A stretch of 64,000 bases of DNA from Muribaculaceae bacterium (GTDB lineage: Bacteria > Bacteroidota > Bacteroidia > Bacteroidales > Muribaculaceae), in NCBI GenBank assembly GCA_023664185.1, contig JAMPGA010000004.1, positions 1-64,000 of the forward strand, written 5' to 3'. A model generated the notes under the pieces. That model saw only the letters and a list, made by a program, of their open reading frames with translations, searched no databases and was not told the DNA's origin. Positions 16,045 through 24,340 of this stretch are shown one piece after another; within the stretch, counting starts at the first letter, position 1; every line of letters starts with the position of its first letter. A program made the position numbers and the translations under genes.

Positions 16045-16893
16045 ATGAAAACCAAAGACCAACTCATCGACGATCTGCTCACCCTGGCTTTTGCCGAGGA
16101 TGTGGGCGACGGCGATCATACCACCCTCAGCACCATCCCGGCCGATGAGCGCGGGGTGCAGCGCCTTATAATAAAGGAGGAGGGGATTCTGGCCGGCGTG
16201 GATGTGGCCCGCAGGGTATTTGAAAAGTTCGACCCCGACCTGAAGATGACTGTCTACATCAACGATGGCGCCCATGTGAAGCCCGGCGATGTGGCTTTCG
16301 AGGTGGAGGGCACAGTGCGCTCCCTTCTGCAGACCGAGCGTGTGATGCTCAACATAATGCAGCGCATGAGCGGCATAGCCACCCAGACTGCCCGCTATCA
16401 GGATAGACTGAAGGGGCTGAAAACCAAGGTGCTCGACACTCGCAAAACCACTCCCGGAATGCGTATGCTCGAGAAGGAGGCTGTGCGCATCGGTGGCGGC
16501 TGCAACCATCGCATAGGTCTTTTCGACATGATTCTCATCAAAGACAATCATGTGGATTTTGCCGGTGGAATCACCCAGGCTGTAAATGCCGCCAAGGCTT
16601 ATTGCAAGGAGAAGGGCAAAGACCTGAAAATAGAGGTAGAGGTGCGCAATAAACCCGAAATTCTCGAAGCCCTGGAGGCTGGAGTTGACCGCATTATGCT
16701 CGACAATTTCACTCCCGAGCGCACTCGTGAGGCTGTAAAGCTGATAAATGGTCGGGTAGAGGTAGAGTCGTCGGGCGGAATCACTCTGGAAACTCTGCGC
16801 GATTACGGCGAGTGTGGCGTGGACTTTATCTCAGTCGGAGCCCTCACTCATTCAGTTAAGGGCCTCGACATGAGTTTTAAAGCCAAGAAGTGA
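16045..16893 (+). CDS. nadC: Nicotinate-nucleotide pyrophosphorylase (quinolinate phosphoribosyltransferase)
   Basis: 282 residues. It converts quinolinate and PRPP to nicotinate mononucleotide in de novo NAD synthesis. Family motifs are EDVGDGDHTT near the N terminus, LLQTERVMLNIMQRMSGIATQT, the substrate-binding DTRKTTPGMRMLEKEAVRIGGGCNHR, and the barrel segments IEVEVRN, DRIMLDNFTPE and VESSGGI with ISVGALTHS. Length is normal. Its stop is 3 bp from the stop of the convergent HAD gene. No nadA or nadB is in view. Confidence 0.96.
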   Translation: MKTKDQLIDDLLTLAFAEDVGDGDHTTLSTIPADERGVQRLIIKEEGILAGVDVARRVFEKFDPDLKMTVYINDGAHVKPGDVAFEVEGTVRSLLQTERVMLNIMQRMSGIATQTARYQDRLKGLKTKVLDTRKTTPGMRMLEKEAVRIGGGCNHRIGLFDMILIKDNHVDFAGGITQAVNAAKAYCKEKGKDLKIEVEVRNKPEILEALEAGVDRIMLDNFTPERTREAVKLINGRVEVESSGGITLETLRDYGECGVDFISVGALTHSVKGLDMSFKAKK

Positions 16894-16896
16894 AGA

Positions 16897-17538
16897 TCAA
16901 AGCCTGATTTTGCGGAATTCAAGCAGCATATCTACTGACAGCTCGCTGAAATGGTCAACGCTGATATCCGAGAGCTCTGTCACCGTGGCGGCTGGATTTG
17001 TGGTGGCAATTCCCACCACGGTCGCGCCCGAGGCTCTGGCAGCCAGCAGGCCGTTGATTGAATCCTCAAACACAAAGCATTTTTCTACAGGCACACCAAT
17101 AAGCCCGGTACCGAGGATATAGCCTTCGGGGTCGGGTTTGCTGTGTGTCACCATGTCGGCAGTGACTATCTTTGTGGCTGCATGGCGCAGTTCGGGACGG
17201 CGTGCAAAGAGCTTCTCCATCTTGGCGTCGTCGCTGCTGGTGACGATGGCAGTGGGTATGCCTCGGCGTGTCAGATCTTCAAGAAACTCCCTGACTCCGG
17301 GATAGACCACATAGTCCATCTTACCCTCAAAGTTGTAGAGCTCGGCCTTGATCCCTTCGCGATCCTCTTCGGGGAAGTGGTCGAGAATCTCGGTGAGCGT
17401 GGTGCCCTTGATACGGTCTTTGAAATCGGGACCCATGTTATAGCGGTCACCAATGGAGCCCCAGAAAACGGAATATTCTCCCTCGCTGTCAACCAGAACT
17501 CCGTCAAGGTCAAACAGCATTCCTGTCTCTTGTGTCAT
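16897..17538 (-). CDS. HAD-superfamily phosphatase (beta-phosphoglucomutase-like)
   Basis: 213 residues with the class I HAD layout. Motif I MLFDLDGVLVDS has nucleophile Asp10 and Asp12, followed by a helical cap domain. Motif II is PTAIVTSSDD, motif III Lys is in THSKPDPEGY, and motif IV is FEDSINGLLAARASGA. These features match the PgmB/Gph-like group that dephosphorylates or isomerises sugar phosphates. The exact substrate is not decided by sequence. It lies downstream of gpmA on the same strand, about 100 bp away, and is convergent with nadC. Confidence 0.88.
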   Translation of the reverse strand: MTQETGMLFDLDGVLVDSEGEYSVFWGSIGDRYNMGPDFKDRIKGTTLTEILDHFPEEDREGIKAELYNFEGKMDYVVYPGVREFLEDLTRRGIPTAIVTSSDDAKMEKLFARRPELRHAATKIVTADMVTHSKPDPEGYILGTGLIGVPVEKCFVFEDSINGLLAARASGATVVGIATTNPAATVTELSDISVDHFSELSVDMLLEFRKIRL

Positions 17539-17639
17539 CTTGCTATTCTTCTATTGTTATCCACACATTAAAACGAGGAATCAGAGGGGAATATTATCGT
17601 TATATGCTGAAAGTTTTGATTTTTGAGAGCGTGGGGTGA

Positions 17640-18326
17640 TTAGAGATACTTGTCTTCTATCACTTTCATGCGGTCGTCGAGGGTGAAGACTCGTGGTGTG
17701 CCGGTGGGGATTTCTTCGTGGACAATGGCCTCGGGGGTGAGATGGTTGAGCATCATCACCAGTGCACGCAGCGAGTTGCCGTGAGCAGCTACGAGCACGG
17801 TGTCGTAGAGCTGCAGAGCAGGTATGATTTTCTCTTCCCAAACGGGGCGCACACGGTCAACTGTGTCCTTGAGCGACTCGGTAAGAGGCAGCTCGTCGGT
17901 CGAGAGCTCGGCATAGCGATAGTCGCGCACAGGCGAGCGGTCGTCCCCCTCCTCCAGAGCGGGAGGACACACGTCGTAACTTCTGCGCCATATGTGTACC
18001 TGCTCGTCGCCATATTTGGCAGCTGTCTCGGCCTTGTTCAGACCTTGGAGAGCTCCGTAGTGGCGCTCGTTGAGGTGCCAGTCCTTTACAACCGGCAGCC
18101 ATACACGATCCATAGAGTCGAGAGCGATGTCGAGGGTGTGGATGGCACGTTTCAGATAAGATGTGAAGCAGTAGCGGGGCAGAATGCCCGAGCAGGCTAT
18201 TTTGCGGCCAGCCTCGGCGGCCTCTTCGCGCCCCTTGGGCGAGAGCTCTACATCGGTCCATCCGGTGAACAGATTCTCGAGATTCCACTGGCTCTGGCCG
18301 TGGCGGAGTAGTATGAGATGTTTCAT
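17640..18326 (-). CDS. gpmA: 2,3-bisphosphoglycerate-dependent phosphoglycerate mutase
   Basis: 228 residues from the ATG at 18326; an upstream in-frame start would add 11 residues and overlap the promoter area. It interconverts 3- and 2-phosphoglycerate. The histidine-phosphatase core is intact: LLRHGQSQWNLENLFTGWTD with phosphorylated His9, ERHYGALQGLNKAETA, and VAAHGNSLRALV with the second histidine. The C terminus EEIPTGTPRVFTLDD is typical. The gene is divergent to the Nudix hydrolase. A 7-bp inverted repeat lies just upstream. Confidence 0.95.
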   Translation of the reverse strand: MKHLILLRHGQSQWNLENLFTGWTDVELSPKGREEAAEAGRKIACSGILPRYCFTSYLKRAIHTLDIALDSMDRVWLPVVKDWHLNERHYGALQGLNKAETAAKYGDEQVHIWRRSYDVCPPALEEGDDRSPVRDYRYAELSTDELPLTESLKDTVDRVRPVWEEKIIPALQLYDTVLVAAHGNSLRALVMMLNHLTPEAIVHEEIPTGTPRVFTLDDRMKVIEDKYL

Positions 18327-18341
18327 AACAGTTCGTTTGAT

Positions 18342-18360
18342 ATTGTTAAATTCTAACAAT
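18342..18360. promoter_or_regulatory. Operator-like inverted repeat between gpmA and the Nudix gene
   Basis: ATTGTTA (18342-18348) and TAACAAT (18354-18360) form a perfect 7-bp palindrome with a 5-nt spacer, 16 bp upstream of the gpmA ATG. A dimeric regulator site is possible; no regulator is identified. Confidence 0.35.
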
Positions 18361-18432
18361 CCAATCGCCGTTAATGTTTGATGTCACCGCAATATCAACG
18401 GCTGCAAATGCGTTTAAAATAGAAAAACGATT

Positions 18433-19020
18433 ATGGAAAAGACCGATACAGCAGACAATTCGATGAAATGGCACACGCTCTCGAGCGAATATCTATTCAA
18501 TCGTCCGTGGCTCACGGTGAGGCGCGACAAGGTGCAACTACCCAATGGTGTGGTGCATCCGGAGTATTATGTGCTCGAGTATCCCAGCTGGATAAATGTT
18601 ATAGCCATAACCCCTGAGGGCAAGTATGTGATGGTGAAGCAGTATCGCCACGGCCTTGGCATTGTGGCCACGGAGCTTTGCGCCGGTGTGGTGGAAGCGG
18701 GTGAAGATCCTCTGGATGGCGCTCGCCGCGAGCTGCTCGAGGAGACAGGTTTCGGTGGTGGAGAGTGGGAACTGTCTATGGTGCTGTCGGCAAATCCAGG
18801 CAGCCAGAACAATCTCACATATTGTTATACAGCCCGTGGAGTGACTCTGCAGTCGGAGCAACACCTTGACAAAACTGAGGATATACGTGTGGAGCTGCTG
18901 ACTGAGCAGGAGGTGTATGACATGCTTGCGTCAGACAATCTCAAGCAGGCCCTTATGGCTGCCCCTCTGTGGAAGCATTTTGCTCTCAACTGTAAGAGCC
19001 TCCATGTCGAGGGCTACTGA
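18433..19020 (+). CDS. Nudix hydrolase (ADP-ribose pyrophosphatase-like)
   Basis: 195 residues. The Nudix box is a perfect match to GX5EX7REUXEEXGU: GVVEAGEDPLDGARRELLEETGF, split here as G-VVEAG-E, DPLDGAR and RELLEETGF. Nudix enzymes hydrolyse nucleoside diphosphates linked to another group. The upstream strands (YYVLEYPSWINVIAITPEGKYVMVKQYRHG) are like NudF/ADP-ribose pyrophosphatases. The last 90 bp overlap the end of the convergent HAD gene. Co-regulation with gpmA from the shared divergent region is possible but unproven. Confidence 0.9.
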   Translation: MEKTDTADNSMKWHTLSSEYLFNRPWLTVRRDKVQLPNGVVHPEYYVLEYPSWINVIAITPEGKYVMVKQYRHGLGIVATELCAGVVEAGEDPLDGARRELLEETGFGGGEWELSMVLSANPGSQNNLTYCYTARGVTLQSEQHLDKTEDIRVELLTEQEVYDMLASDNLKQALMAAPLWKHFALNCKSLHVEGY

Positions 19021-19815
19021 GTCGGCCGTGTTCGGGCCTATCACTCTTGAGGCTCTTTCCTTTACTTCAGGCTTGGCATTTGAAGGGGCCACACACTCGT
19101 CGGCCACCTCAAACATAGGCAAGTCGTTGAGGTTGTCGCCATACACAATGAGCTTTTCAGCGCCCGTCATTTCCTTGAGCTGAAGCACAGCGCTGGCTTT
19201 ACTGACACCCGACGAGAATACCTCTATATAGCCTACACTGTCGTTGAAAATATCGCTGTAGGCTGAGATGGACAGGCGTGTATCCTGCCCAAGCGCATGA
19301 GCCAGTCTTTTGATCACTGCGAAGTCGCCGATTCCGAACATGAGTATGGTGTCGGCAATATCGCACCCATAGCCGCCGGCGGGGTTGAAGACAAATTTTT
19401 TCAGTGGCAACCCGCGCCGCTCCTGGTAAAACTTGTCCTCCCTGCGGTTGAGTGTGCCGCAGTGGGTCACGATCATTTTCCCCTCCGCGGTAAGAGAGTA
19501 GACAAACGGGTTCACCCCAAACCTGCTCATTACAGCGGCGACATCCTGCATCAGTCCCGGCTGATAGAGCACGGGGTTGATGAAACTGTGCTCAGTGCGA
19601 TCCCAAAGAGCAGCTCCGGTCATCACTATGGCCGGGATGCTGGTATAGGTTTTGGCAAGCAGAGGCTCAACGGTGGCCGGGGTGCGGGCAGTGGCCACGG
19701 TGACGAGGGCGCCACGCTGCGAGATATCGCTTATAATCTTGGCGCTCCTTTCGCTCACCCGGCTGTCGGCCGAGAGCAGAGTGCCATCCATATCTGTAAC
19801 AAACAGGATTTTCAT
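18931..19815 (-). CDS. Cof-type HAD hydrolase
   Basis: 294 residues from the ATG at 19815. Class IIB HAD phosphatase: motif I VTDMDGTLLSADSRVS, motif II TVATARTPATV, a large cap domain (about 85-190), conserved Lys in SKASAVLQLKEM, and motif IV VYGDNLNDLPMFEVADECVAPSNAKPEV. The substrates of this family are sugar phosphates or flavin/pyridoxal phosphates and cannot be told apart here. The last ~30 codons (GPNTADSVALDMEALTVESK onward) lie antisense to the 3' end of the Nudix gene. A terminator-like hairpin sits 27 bp upstream of the start. Confidence 0.88.
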   Translation of the reverse strand: MKILFVTDMDGTLLSADSRVSERSAKIISDISQRGALVTVATARTPATVEPLLAKTYTSIPAIVMTGAALWDRTEHSFINPVLYQPGLMQDVAAVMSRFGVNPFVYSLTAEGKMIVTHCGTLNRREDKFYQERRGLPLKKFVFNPAGGYGCDIADTILMFGIGDFAVIKRLAHALGQDTRLSISAYSDIFNDSVGYIEVFSSGVSKASAVLQLKEMTGAEKLIVYGDNLNDLPMFEVADECVAPSNAKPEVKERASRVIGPNTADSVALDMEALTVESKMLPQRGSHKGLLEIV

Positions 19816-19833
19816 AAGGCAAAAACTAATGAT

Positions 19834-19880
19834 AAAAACGCGCCGACCGGGCACCTTCTTCTCGAAGTATCCCGGTCGGC
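19834..19880 (-). terminator. Terminator-like hairpin in front of the HAD gene
   Basis: GCCGACCGGG (19842-19851) and CCCGGTCGGC (19871-19880) make a perfect 10-bp stem. On the minus strand it is followed by GCG and a T5 tract (19834-19838), 19 bp before the HAD start codon. It could end a short transcript that begins near 19967, or act as an attenuator. Confidence 0.6.
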
Positions 19881-19973
19881 TTGTTCAATAAACTGCATTG
19901 ACGCATCTTTAATTTTCACGCATAGTCGTTAGAAAGACACTAAGTGAACAGGTCGTTGATTTTTTACACATCG

Positions 19974-19981
19974 CAAAGTTA
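19974..19981 (-). promoter_or_regulatory. -7 box upstream of the HAD leader
   Basis: TAACTTTG on the minus strand, about 160 bp before the HAD start. I see no good -33 element at the usual distance. The predicted transcript would pass through the hairpin at 19842-19880 before reaching the gene. The rest of 19982-20120 is AT-rich with no other recognisable signal. Confidence 0.5.
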
Positions 19982-20120
19982 TTCAAAATCAACGGGGCTG
20001 CCTACTATACAGATCCAAATCAAAGTCAAATCTTAATTATATAAAATGTAATTAATTAAGAGTTAGATAGTTGATGGATGGGCGTCAAAAGCAAAATATA
20101 AACTGGAATCGGCTCGTATT

Positions 20121-21371
20121 TCAGTCGTCGAGGCTGTGGATCACGAGACCAGAACGGAGTTTGGGTTCAAACCATGTGGTCTTCGGGGGCATGATGTTGC
20201 CGGAGTCGGCTATATCCATGAGCTGTTTCATGCTCACAGGATAGAGGGCCAGAGCCACGGCCATCTCGCCGGAGTCTACACGACGCTTCAGCTCGTCGAG
20301 GCCACGGATGCCTCCCACAAAGTCGATGCGCTTGTCGGAACGCAGGTCGGTTATGCCGAGAATGTCGCGCAGAATCAAGTCGCTCGAAATGGTCACATCG
20401 AGCACTCCGATGGGGTCGGAGTCATTGTATGTGCCCTCCTTTGCAGTGAGCGAATACCAGCGGCCGTCGAGATAGAGCGAGAAGTTGTGGAGTGCTGTGG
20501 GGCGGTAGGGCTCGGCTGAGCCTTTATCCTCAACGGTAAAATGCTGCGAGAGCTTGTCGAGAAACTCGGCGGGAGTGAGTCCGTTGAGGTCGCGCACCAC
20601 ACGGTTGTAGTCGATGATGTTGAGATGCGAAGCCGGGAAAGCCACAGCGAGAAACCAGTTGTACTCCTCGTCGCCGCGATGGTTGGGATTGTTGACAGCC
20701 TTTTCGTGGCCCACAAGAGCCGCAGCCGCCGAGCGGTGATGTCCGTCGGCTATGTAGAGCGAGGGAATCTTGGCAAATTCCTCGGTCACGGCCTGGATGG
20801 TGGGCTCATCTTCTATCACCCAGAAGTGATGGCCAAAGCCGTCGGGGGCAGTGAAGTCGTATTCGGGTTCACCCTTGGTGACACGGTCAATTATTTCCTG
20901 CAGGCGGGGATTATCGGGGAAGGCAAAGAAAACAGGTTCGATGTTGGCATTGTTTACCCTGACGTGCTTCATGCGGTCTTCCTCCTTGTCGCGACGTGTC
21001 AGCTCGTGCTTCTTGATGCGTCCTTCCATATAATCGGCCACATTGGCGGCCACCACGATGCCATACTGTGTGCGCCCGTTCATGGTCTGGGCGTAGATGT
21101 AGTAGCGGTCTGTGGTGTCCTGTACGAGCCACCCGTTTTTACGAAATGCCGTGAAGTTTTCTACGGCTTTTTCATAAACTTCGGGTGCATGCTCGTCGGT
21201 GCCCGGAGCAAAGTCGATCTCAGGCTTTATTATGTGGTAGAGCGAGCGCGGGTTACCCTCGGCTTCGGCGCGTGCCTCCTCGGAGTTGAGCACATCGTAG
21301 GGCCTGGAGGCCACCTGTGTCACCAACTCGCGGGGCGGACGTATGCCTCTGAACGGTTTTACTTTTGCCAT
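20121..21371 (-). CDS. DUF1015 family protein
   Basis: 416 residues, the usual size of DUF1015, a cytoplasmic family of unknown function often found beside serine-biosynthesis genes in Bacteroidetes. Recognisable family stretches include VKPFRGIRPP at the N terminus, RPYDVLNSEEARAEA, the IADGHHRSAAA block that suggests a metal- or phosphate-binding site, and the C-terminal SGNIMPPKTTWFEPKLRSGL. Here the neighbour is purA, not serA/serC. It begins 38 bp after the purA stop and is probably co-transcribed with it. Confidence 0.88.
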   Translation of the reverse strand: MAKVKPFRGIRPPRELVTQVASRPYDVLNSEEARAEAEGNPRSLYHIIKPEIDFAPGTDEHAPEVYEKAVENFTAFRKNGWLVQDTTDRYYIYAQTMNGRTQYGIVVAANVADYMEGRIKKHELTRRDKEEDRMKHVRVNNANIEPVFFAFPDNPRLQEIIDRVTKGEPEYDFTAPDGFGHHFWVIEDEPTIQAVTEEFAKIPSLYIADGHHRSAAAALVGHEKAVNNPNHRGDEEYNWFLAVAFPASHLNIIDYNRVVRDLNGLTPAEFLDKLSQHFTVEDKGSAEPYRPTALHNFSLYLDGRWYSLTAKEGTYNDSDPIGVLDVTISSDLILRDILGITDLRSDKRIDFVGGIRGLDELKRRVDSGEMAVALALYPVSMKQLMDIADSGNIMPPKTTWFEPKLRSGLVIHSLDD

Positions 21372-21409
21372 GGTTGTGTGTAGTTTAAGGGTTTGTATGC
21401 GGTGAGAGA

Positions 21410-22675
21410 TTATTTTCTCACAATGGTTTGTTTGCGGTCGGGACCGATTGAAACGATGGTTATGGGTGTGGCAAGCTCTTTCTCAAGGAAGTCGATATAA
21501 GCCTTGAACTCGGCGGGGAATTCCTCTTCGCTCTGCATGGCTGTCATGTCGGTTTTCCAGCCCGGAAGGGTGGTGTAGACAGGCTCAATACCCTCCTCGA
21601 TGGAGTAGGGGAACTGACGGGTCTCCTTGCCATCGATCTTATAAGCAGTGCAGGCTTTGATTTCGTCGAAGCCGTCGAGCACGTCGCTCTTCATCATTAT
21701 CAGCTGAGTCACGCCGTTGAGCATGATGGCATAGCGGAGAGCCACGAGGTCTATCCATCCGCAGCGGCGTTCGCGGCCTGTCACAGCGCCATATTCATGT
21801 CCCAGATCGCGTATGGTTTTTCCGGTCTCGTCGAAAAGTTCGGTGGGGAAGGGACCGCTGCCCACACGGGTGCAGTAGGCTTTGAAGATGCCAAACACTT
21901 CGCCTATCTTATTGGGAGCCACACCGAGACCCGAGCATGCGCCCGCGCTGATGGTGTTTGACGAGGTGACGAAGGGATACGAGCCGAAGTCGATGTCGAG
22001 CAGAGTGCCCTGAGCGCCCTCGCAAAGCACGCTTTTGCCCTCGCTGAGCAGGTCGTTGACAAGGTGTTCAGAGTCTACAATCTGATAGCCCTTGATATAT
22101 TCAATAGCATCCATCCACTTGGCCTCGAGCTCCTCAAGACCCTCGGGTGTGGCGCCCATAGACTCCAGACGTAACAGGTGGAGCTGGCGCAGAGCGGAAT
22201 ACTTCTCGTCGAAGTTGTGGAACACATCGCCCAGACGCAGACCATTGCGCGAAATCTTGTCGGTATATGTGGGTCCGATGCCTTTGCCGGTGGTGCCGAT
22301 CTTCTTGCCACCTTTGGCCTTCTCGTTAGCAGCGTCGAGCAGACGGTGAGTGGGTGTTATGAGGTGGGCTTTCTTAGAAATGCGCAGTATTGAGCGCAGG
22401 TCAACGCCGCTCTTTTCCAGCTCTTCGGCTTCCTGCTTGAAGAGCACGGGATCGAGCACCACGCCATTGCCGATGATGTTGATCTGGCCATGCTGGAATA
22501 TGCCCGAGGGGATGGAGCGGAGCACATATTTCTTTCCCTCAAACTCAAGGGTGTGTCCGGCGTTGGGGCCACCCTGGAAACGAGCCACTACGTCGTAGCG
22601 CGGTGTAAGCACATCGACTACTTTACCTTTTCCCTCATCGCCCCACTGGAGCCCGAGAAGCACATCTACTTTCAT
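21410..22675 (-). CDS. purA: Adenylosuccinate synthetase
   Basis: 421 residues from the ATG at 22675. It makes adenylosuccinate from IMP, aspartate and GTP, the first committed step to AMP. The motifs are QWGDEGKGKVVD at the N terminus with the catalytic Asp, GPNAGHT, the IMP loop TTGKGIGPTYTDKISRNGLR, CEGAQGTLLDIDFGSYPFVTSSN, and the C-terminal SIGPDRKQTI. A longer open frame to 22756 overlaps the Fur gene and lacks family homology, so I reject it. Upstream is the Fur-family gene, 40 bp away on the same strand. Confidence 0.96.
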   Translation of the reverse strand: MKVDVLLGLQWGDEGKGKVVDVLTPRYDVVARFQGGPNAGHTLEFEGKKYVLRSIPSGIFQHGQINIIGNGVVLDPVLFKQEAEELEKSGVDLRSILRISKKAHLITPTHRLLDAANEKAKGGKKIGTTGKGIGPTYTDKISRNGLRLGDVFHNFDEKYSALRQLHLLRLESMGATPEGLEELEAKWMDAIEYIKGYQIVDSEHLVNDLLSEGKSVLCEGAQGTLLDIDFGSYPFVTSSNTISAGACSGLGVAPNKIGEVFGIFKAYCTRVGSGPFPTELFDETGKTIRDLGHEYGAVTGRERRCGWIDLVALRYAIMLNGVTQLIMMKSDVLDGFDEIKACTAYKIDGKETRQFPYSIEEGIEPVYTTLPGWKTDMTAMQSEEEFPAEFKAYIDFLEKELATPITIVSIGPDRKQTIVRK

Positions 22676-22715
22676 ATCTGGTTTATTATCTTTTGATTCG
22701 AGATAAATGGTTGGT

Positions 22716-23150
22716 TCAAGCGTTTTTGCGGCATCGTTGACAGATGCCTTTGACAATGATGTTGACGTTTACGGCCGAGAACGACGGATAGCGTCTGGCC
22801 GCGAGTTCGCGGAACAGGGCTGCGTCTTTGAGCTGGCGCCTTCTGCCGCAGCGGCTGCACACCAGTGTCATCGATACACCGCTGTCCACTCTCAACTCCC
22901 ATGTGCCGTCAAAGCTCGTCACAATGCCTGCCTCTTCAAAAAGATGCAGGTTGTTATATATGGTGGCGCGGCTCACACGAAATCCGTCATCCTTCATGGC
23001 TTCCTCAATGGTGGCCACGGTGAATGACGTCTTCTGTTGAAGCACCTTGTCGAGTAGTGCACGGCGTTCGGGGGACGAGCGTAGACTGCGTGCCTTCAGA
23101 TGCTCCTGGAGCAGCCTGAGTGCCGTGGATTTACGCTTTTCCTCGTTCAT
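22716..23150 (-). CDS. Fur family transcriptional regulator, sensor site altered
   Basis: 144 residues. N-terminal winged helix: SSPERRALLDKVLQQKTSFTVATIEEAM and VSRATIYNNLHLFEEAGIV, followed by the dimerisation domain. The two structural zinc pairs are intact (Cys98/Cys101 in CSRCG and Cys137/Cys140 in CQRC). The His-rich regulatory block that normally precedes the first pair (HHDH type) is replaced by DSGVSMTLV. It may therefore not sense metal in the standard way. It is first in a unit with purA and DUF1015. The promoter overlaps its start closely, which permits autoregulation. Confidence 0.85.
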   Translation of the reverse strand: MNEEKRKSTALRLLQEHLKARSLRSSPERRALLDKVLQQKTSFTVATIEEAMKDDGFRVSRATIYNNLHLFEEAGIVTSFDGTWELRVDSGVSMTLVCSRCGRRRQLKDAALFRELAARRYPSFSAVNVNIIVKGICQRCRKNA

Positions 23151-23157
23151 GACATTG

Positions 23158-23188
23158 CAAAGTTACAACGATTGCGGCAATTATGCAA
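23158..23188 (-). promoter_or_regulatory. Promoter of the fur-like/purA unit
   Basis: On the minus strand TTG (23186-23188), 20-nt spacer, TAACTTTG (23158-23165), only 7 bp before the ATG at 23150, so the mRNA would be nearly leaderless. Confidence 0.7.
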
Positions 23189-23196
23189 TTTTTCTC

Positions 23197-24237
23197 CTAA
23201 ACTTCTATCACACCGCGGACTGTGAGTATGTGGAATATAAGGTCGTTGAGCAGGTCATACTCGTCCTGACGCGCTCCGATGCCCTTGCTGCGGGTGTCGC
23301 AGCGGCGGATGGCCGAGATTATCTCTATGGTCTGTCTCACATTGTAGGCCCGAGGGGCTGGCTCGAAATACTTCAGTTGCCATTCGTTTCTGAATTCCAG
23401 GGCGTTCATGTAGCCCGAGGGGCTCTTGTCGGCGGTGTAGTGGTAGATGAGTATGTTTGAAAACAGATTGAACAGCGTGCTCAGGGTGACGGTGACGGGA
23501 TTGTTCTTGGGATTGTTGGCAAAATACTTCACTATCTCGAATGCCCGCCGGGGGTTGCGTTTGGTGAGCGCATCGACCAACTCGAAGTTATTGAAATCCT
23601 TTGATATACCCACATTGCGCTCTATGGCCTCGGGGGTAATCATGGCTCCTTTGCCCAGGATGAGCGCCAGTTTGTCAATCTCGTTGTAGAGGCGCGAGAG
23701 GTCGGTACCTATATAGTCGCGCAGCATCGCCATGGCCTTGGGCTCGATGTTGAGTCCTTTCTCTTTGGCCAGTGCTGTGATAGCGGGGCCTATCTGGTTT
23801 TCCTTGAATTTGTTTGAGGTGAATATCAGGCCGTTTTTCTTCACAGCGGCCAGCAGCTCCTTTCCCTTCACGGCAGCTCCGCGCGAGCATATCACAAACA
23901 CGGTGCTCGCATTGGGGCGCGAAGCATAATGATGGAGCTTGTTGAGTGAGTCGGAGCGTATGGCCTGACACTCCTTGAGTATCACCACCTGGCGGTCGGA
24001 CATCATGGGATAGCGGTGACAGATGTCCATGGCGGTCTCCACACCGCTTTCGGGGGCGTAGAGGGTGTAGAGGTTGAAGTCGCGCTCGTCTTCGGGCACC
24101 AGGCTCTCAAACTCTTTTACGAGTTCGTCTATGAAATAACCCTCCTCGCCGTGAAGCAGATAGACGGGCAATATATTTCCGGCTGCGAGGTCGCGCCGCA
24201 GCCTTGTGAAGTTTTCCTGAGTGTCGTTGGTGGCCAT
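23197..24237 (-). CDS. holA: DNA polymerase III subunit delta
   Basis: 346 residues from the ATG at 24237; the open frame continues upstream without homology. HolA is the clamp-loader subunit that opens the beta sliding clamp. The family pattern is visible: LPVYLLHGEEGYFIDELVKEFE at the N terminus, SDRQVVILKECQAI, the central helical domain YIGTDLSRLYNEIDKLALILG, NVGISKDFNNFELVDALTKRNPRRAFEIV, and the C-terminal collar domain. Length is normal. It is divergent from the HSDR_N-like gene, with the promoters in the 103-bp gap. Confidence 0.9.
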   Translation of the reverse strand: MATNDTQENFTRLRRDLAAGNILPVYLLHGEEGYFIDELVKEFESLVPEDERDFNLYTLYAPESGVETAMDICHRYPMMSDRQVVILKECQAIRSDSLNKLHHYASRPNASTVFVICSRGAAVKGKELLAAVKKNGLIFTSNKFKENQIGPAITALAKEKGLNIEPKAMAMLRDYIGTDLSRLYNEIDKLALILGKGAMITPEAIERNVGISKDFNNFELVDALTKRNPRRAFEIVKYFANNPKNNPVTVTLSTLFNLFSNILIYHYTADKSPSGYMNALEFRNEWQLKYFEPAPRAYNVRQTIEIISAIRRCDTRSKGIGARQDEYDLLNDLIFHILTVRGVIEV

Positions 24238-24300
24238 GGATATTACAGGTGTGGTTGGGAGTGTAAATTTACTAAAATCCACTCTGCCTGACAAACTTTT

Positions 24301-24331
24301 TTTGAATTTTGGCCCCGAATATCTAATTTTG
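24301..24331 (+). promoter_or_regulatory. Promoter of the HSDR_N-like gene
   Basis: TTTG (24301-24304), 19-nt spacer, TAATTTTG (24324-24331). The ATG is 10 bp downstream. Confidence 0.75.
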
Positions 24332-24340
24332 TACTTGCCT

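Noticed and set aside
22676..22756. Longer N terminus for PurA
   Set aside because: The extra 27 codons overlap the Fur gene, have no homology and lie before the canonical MKVDVLLGLQWGDEGKG start.
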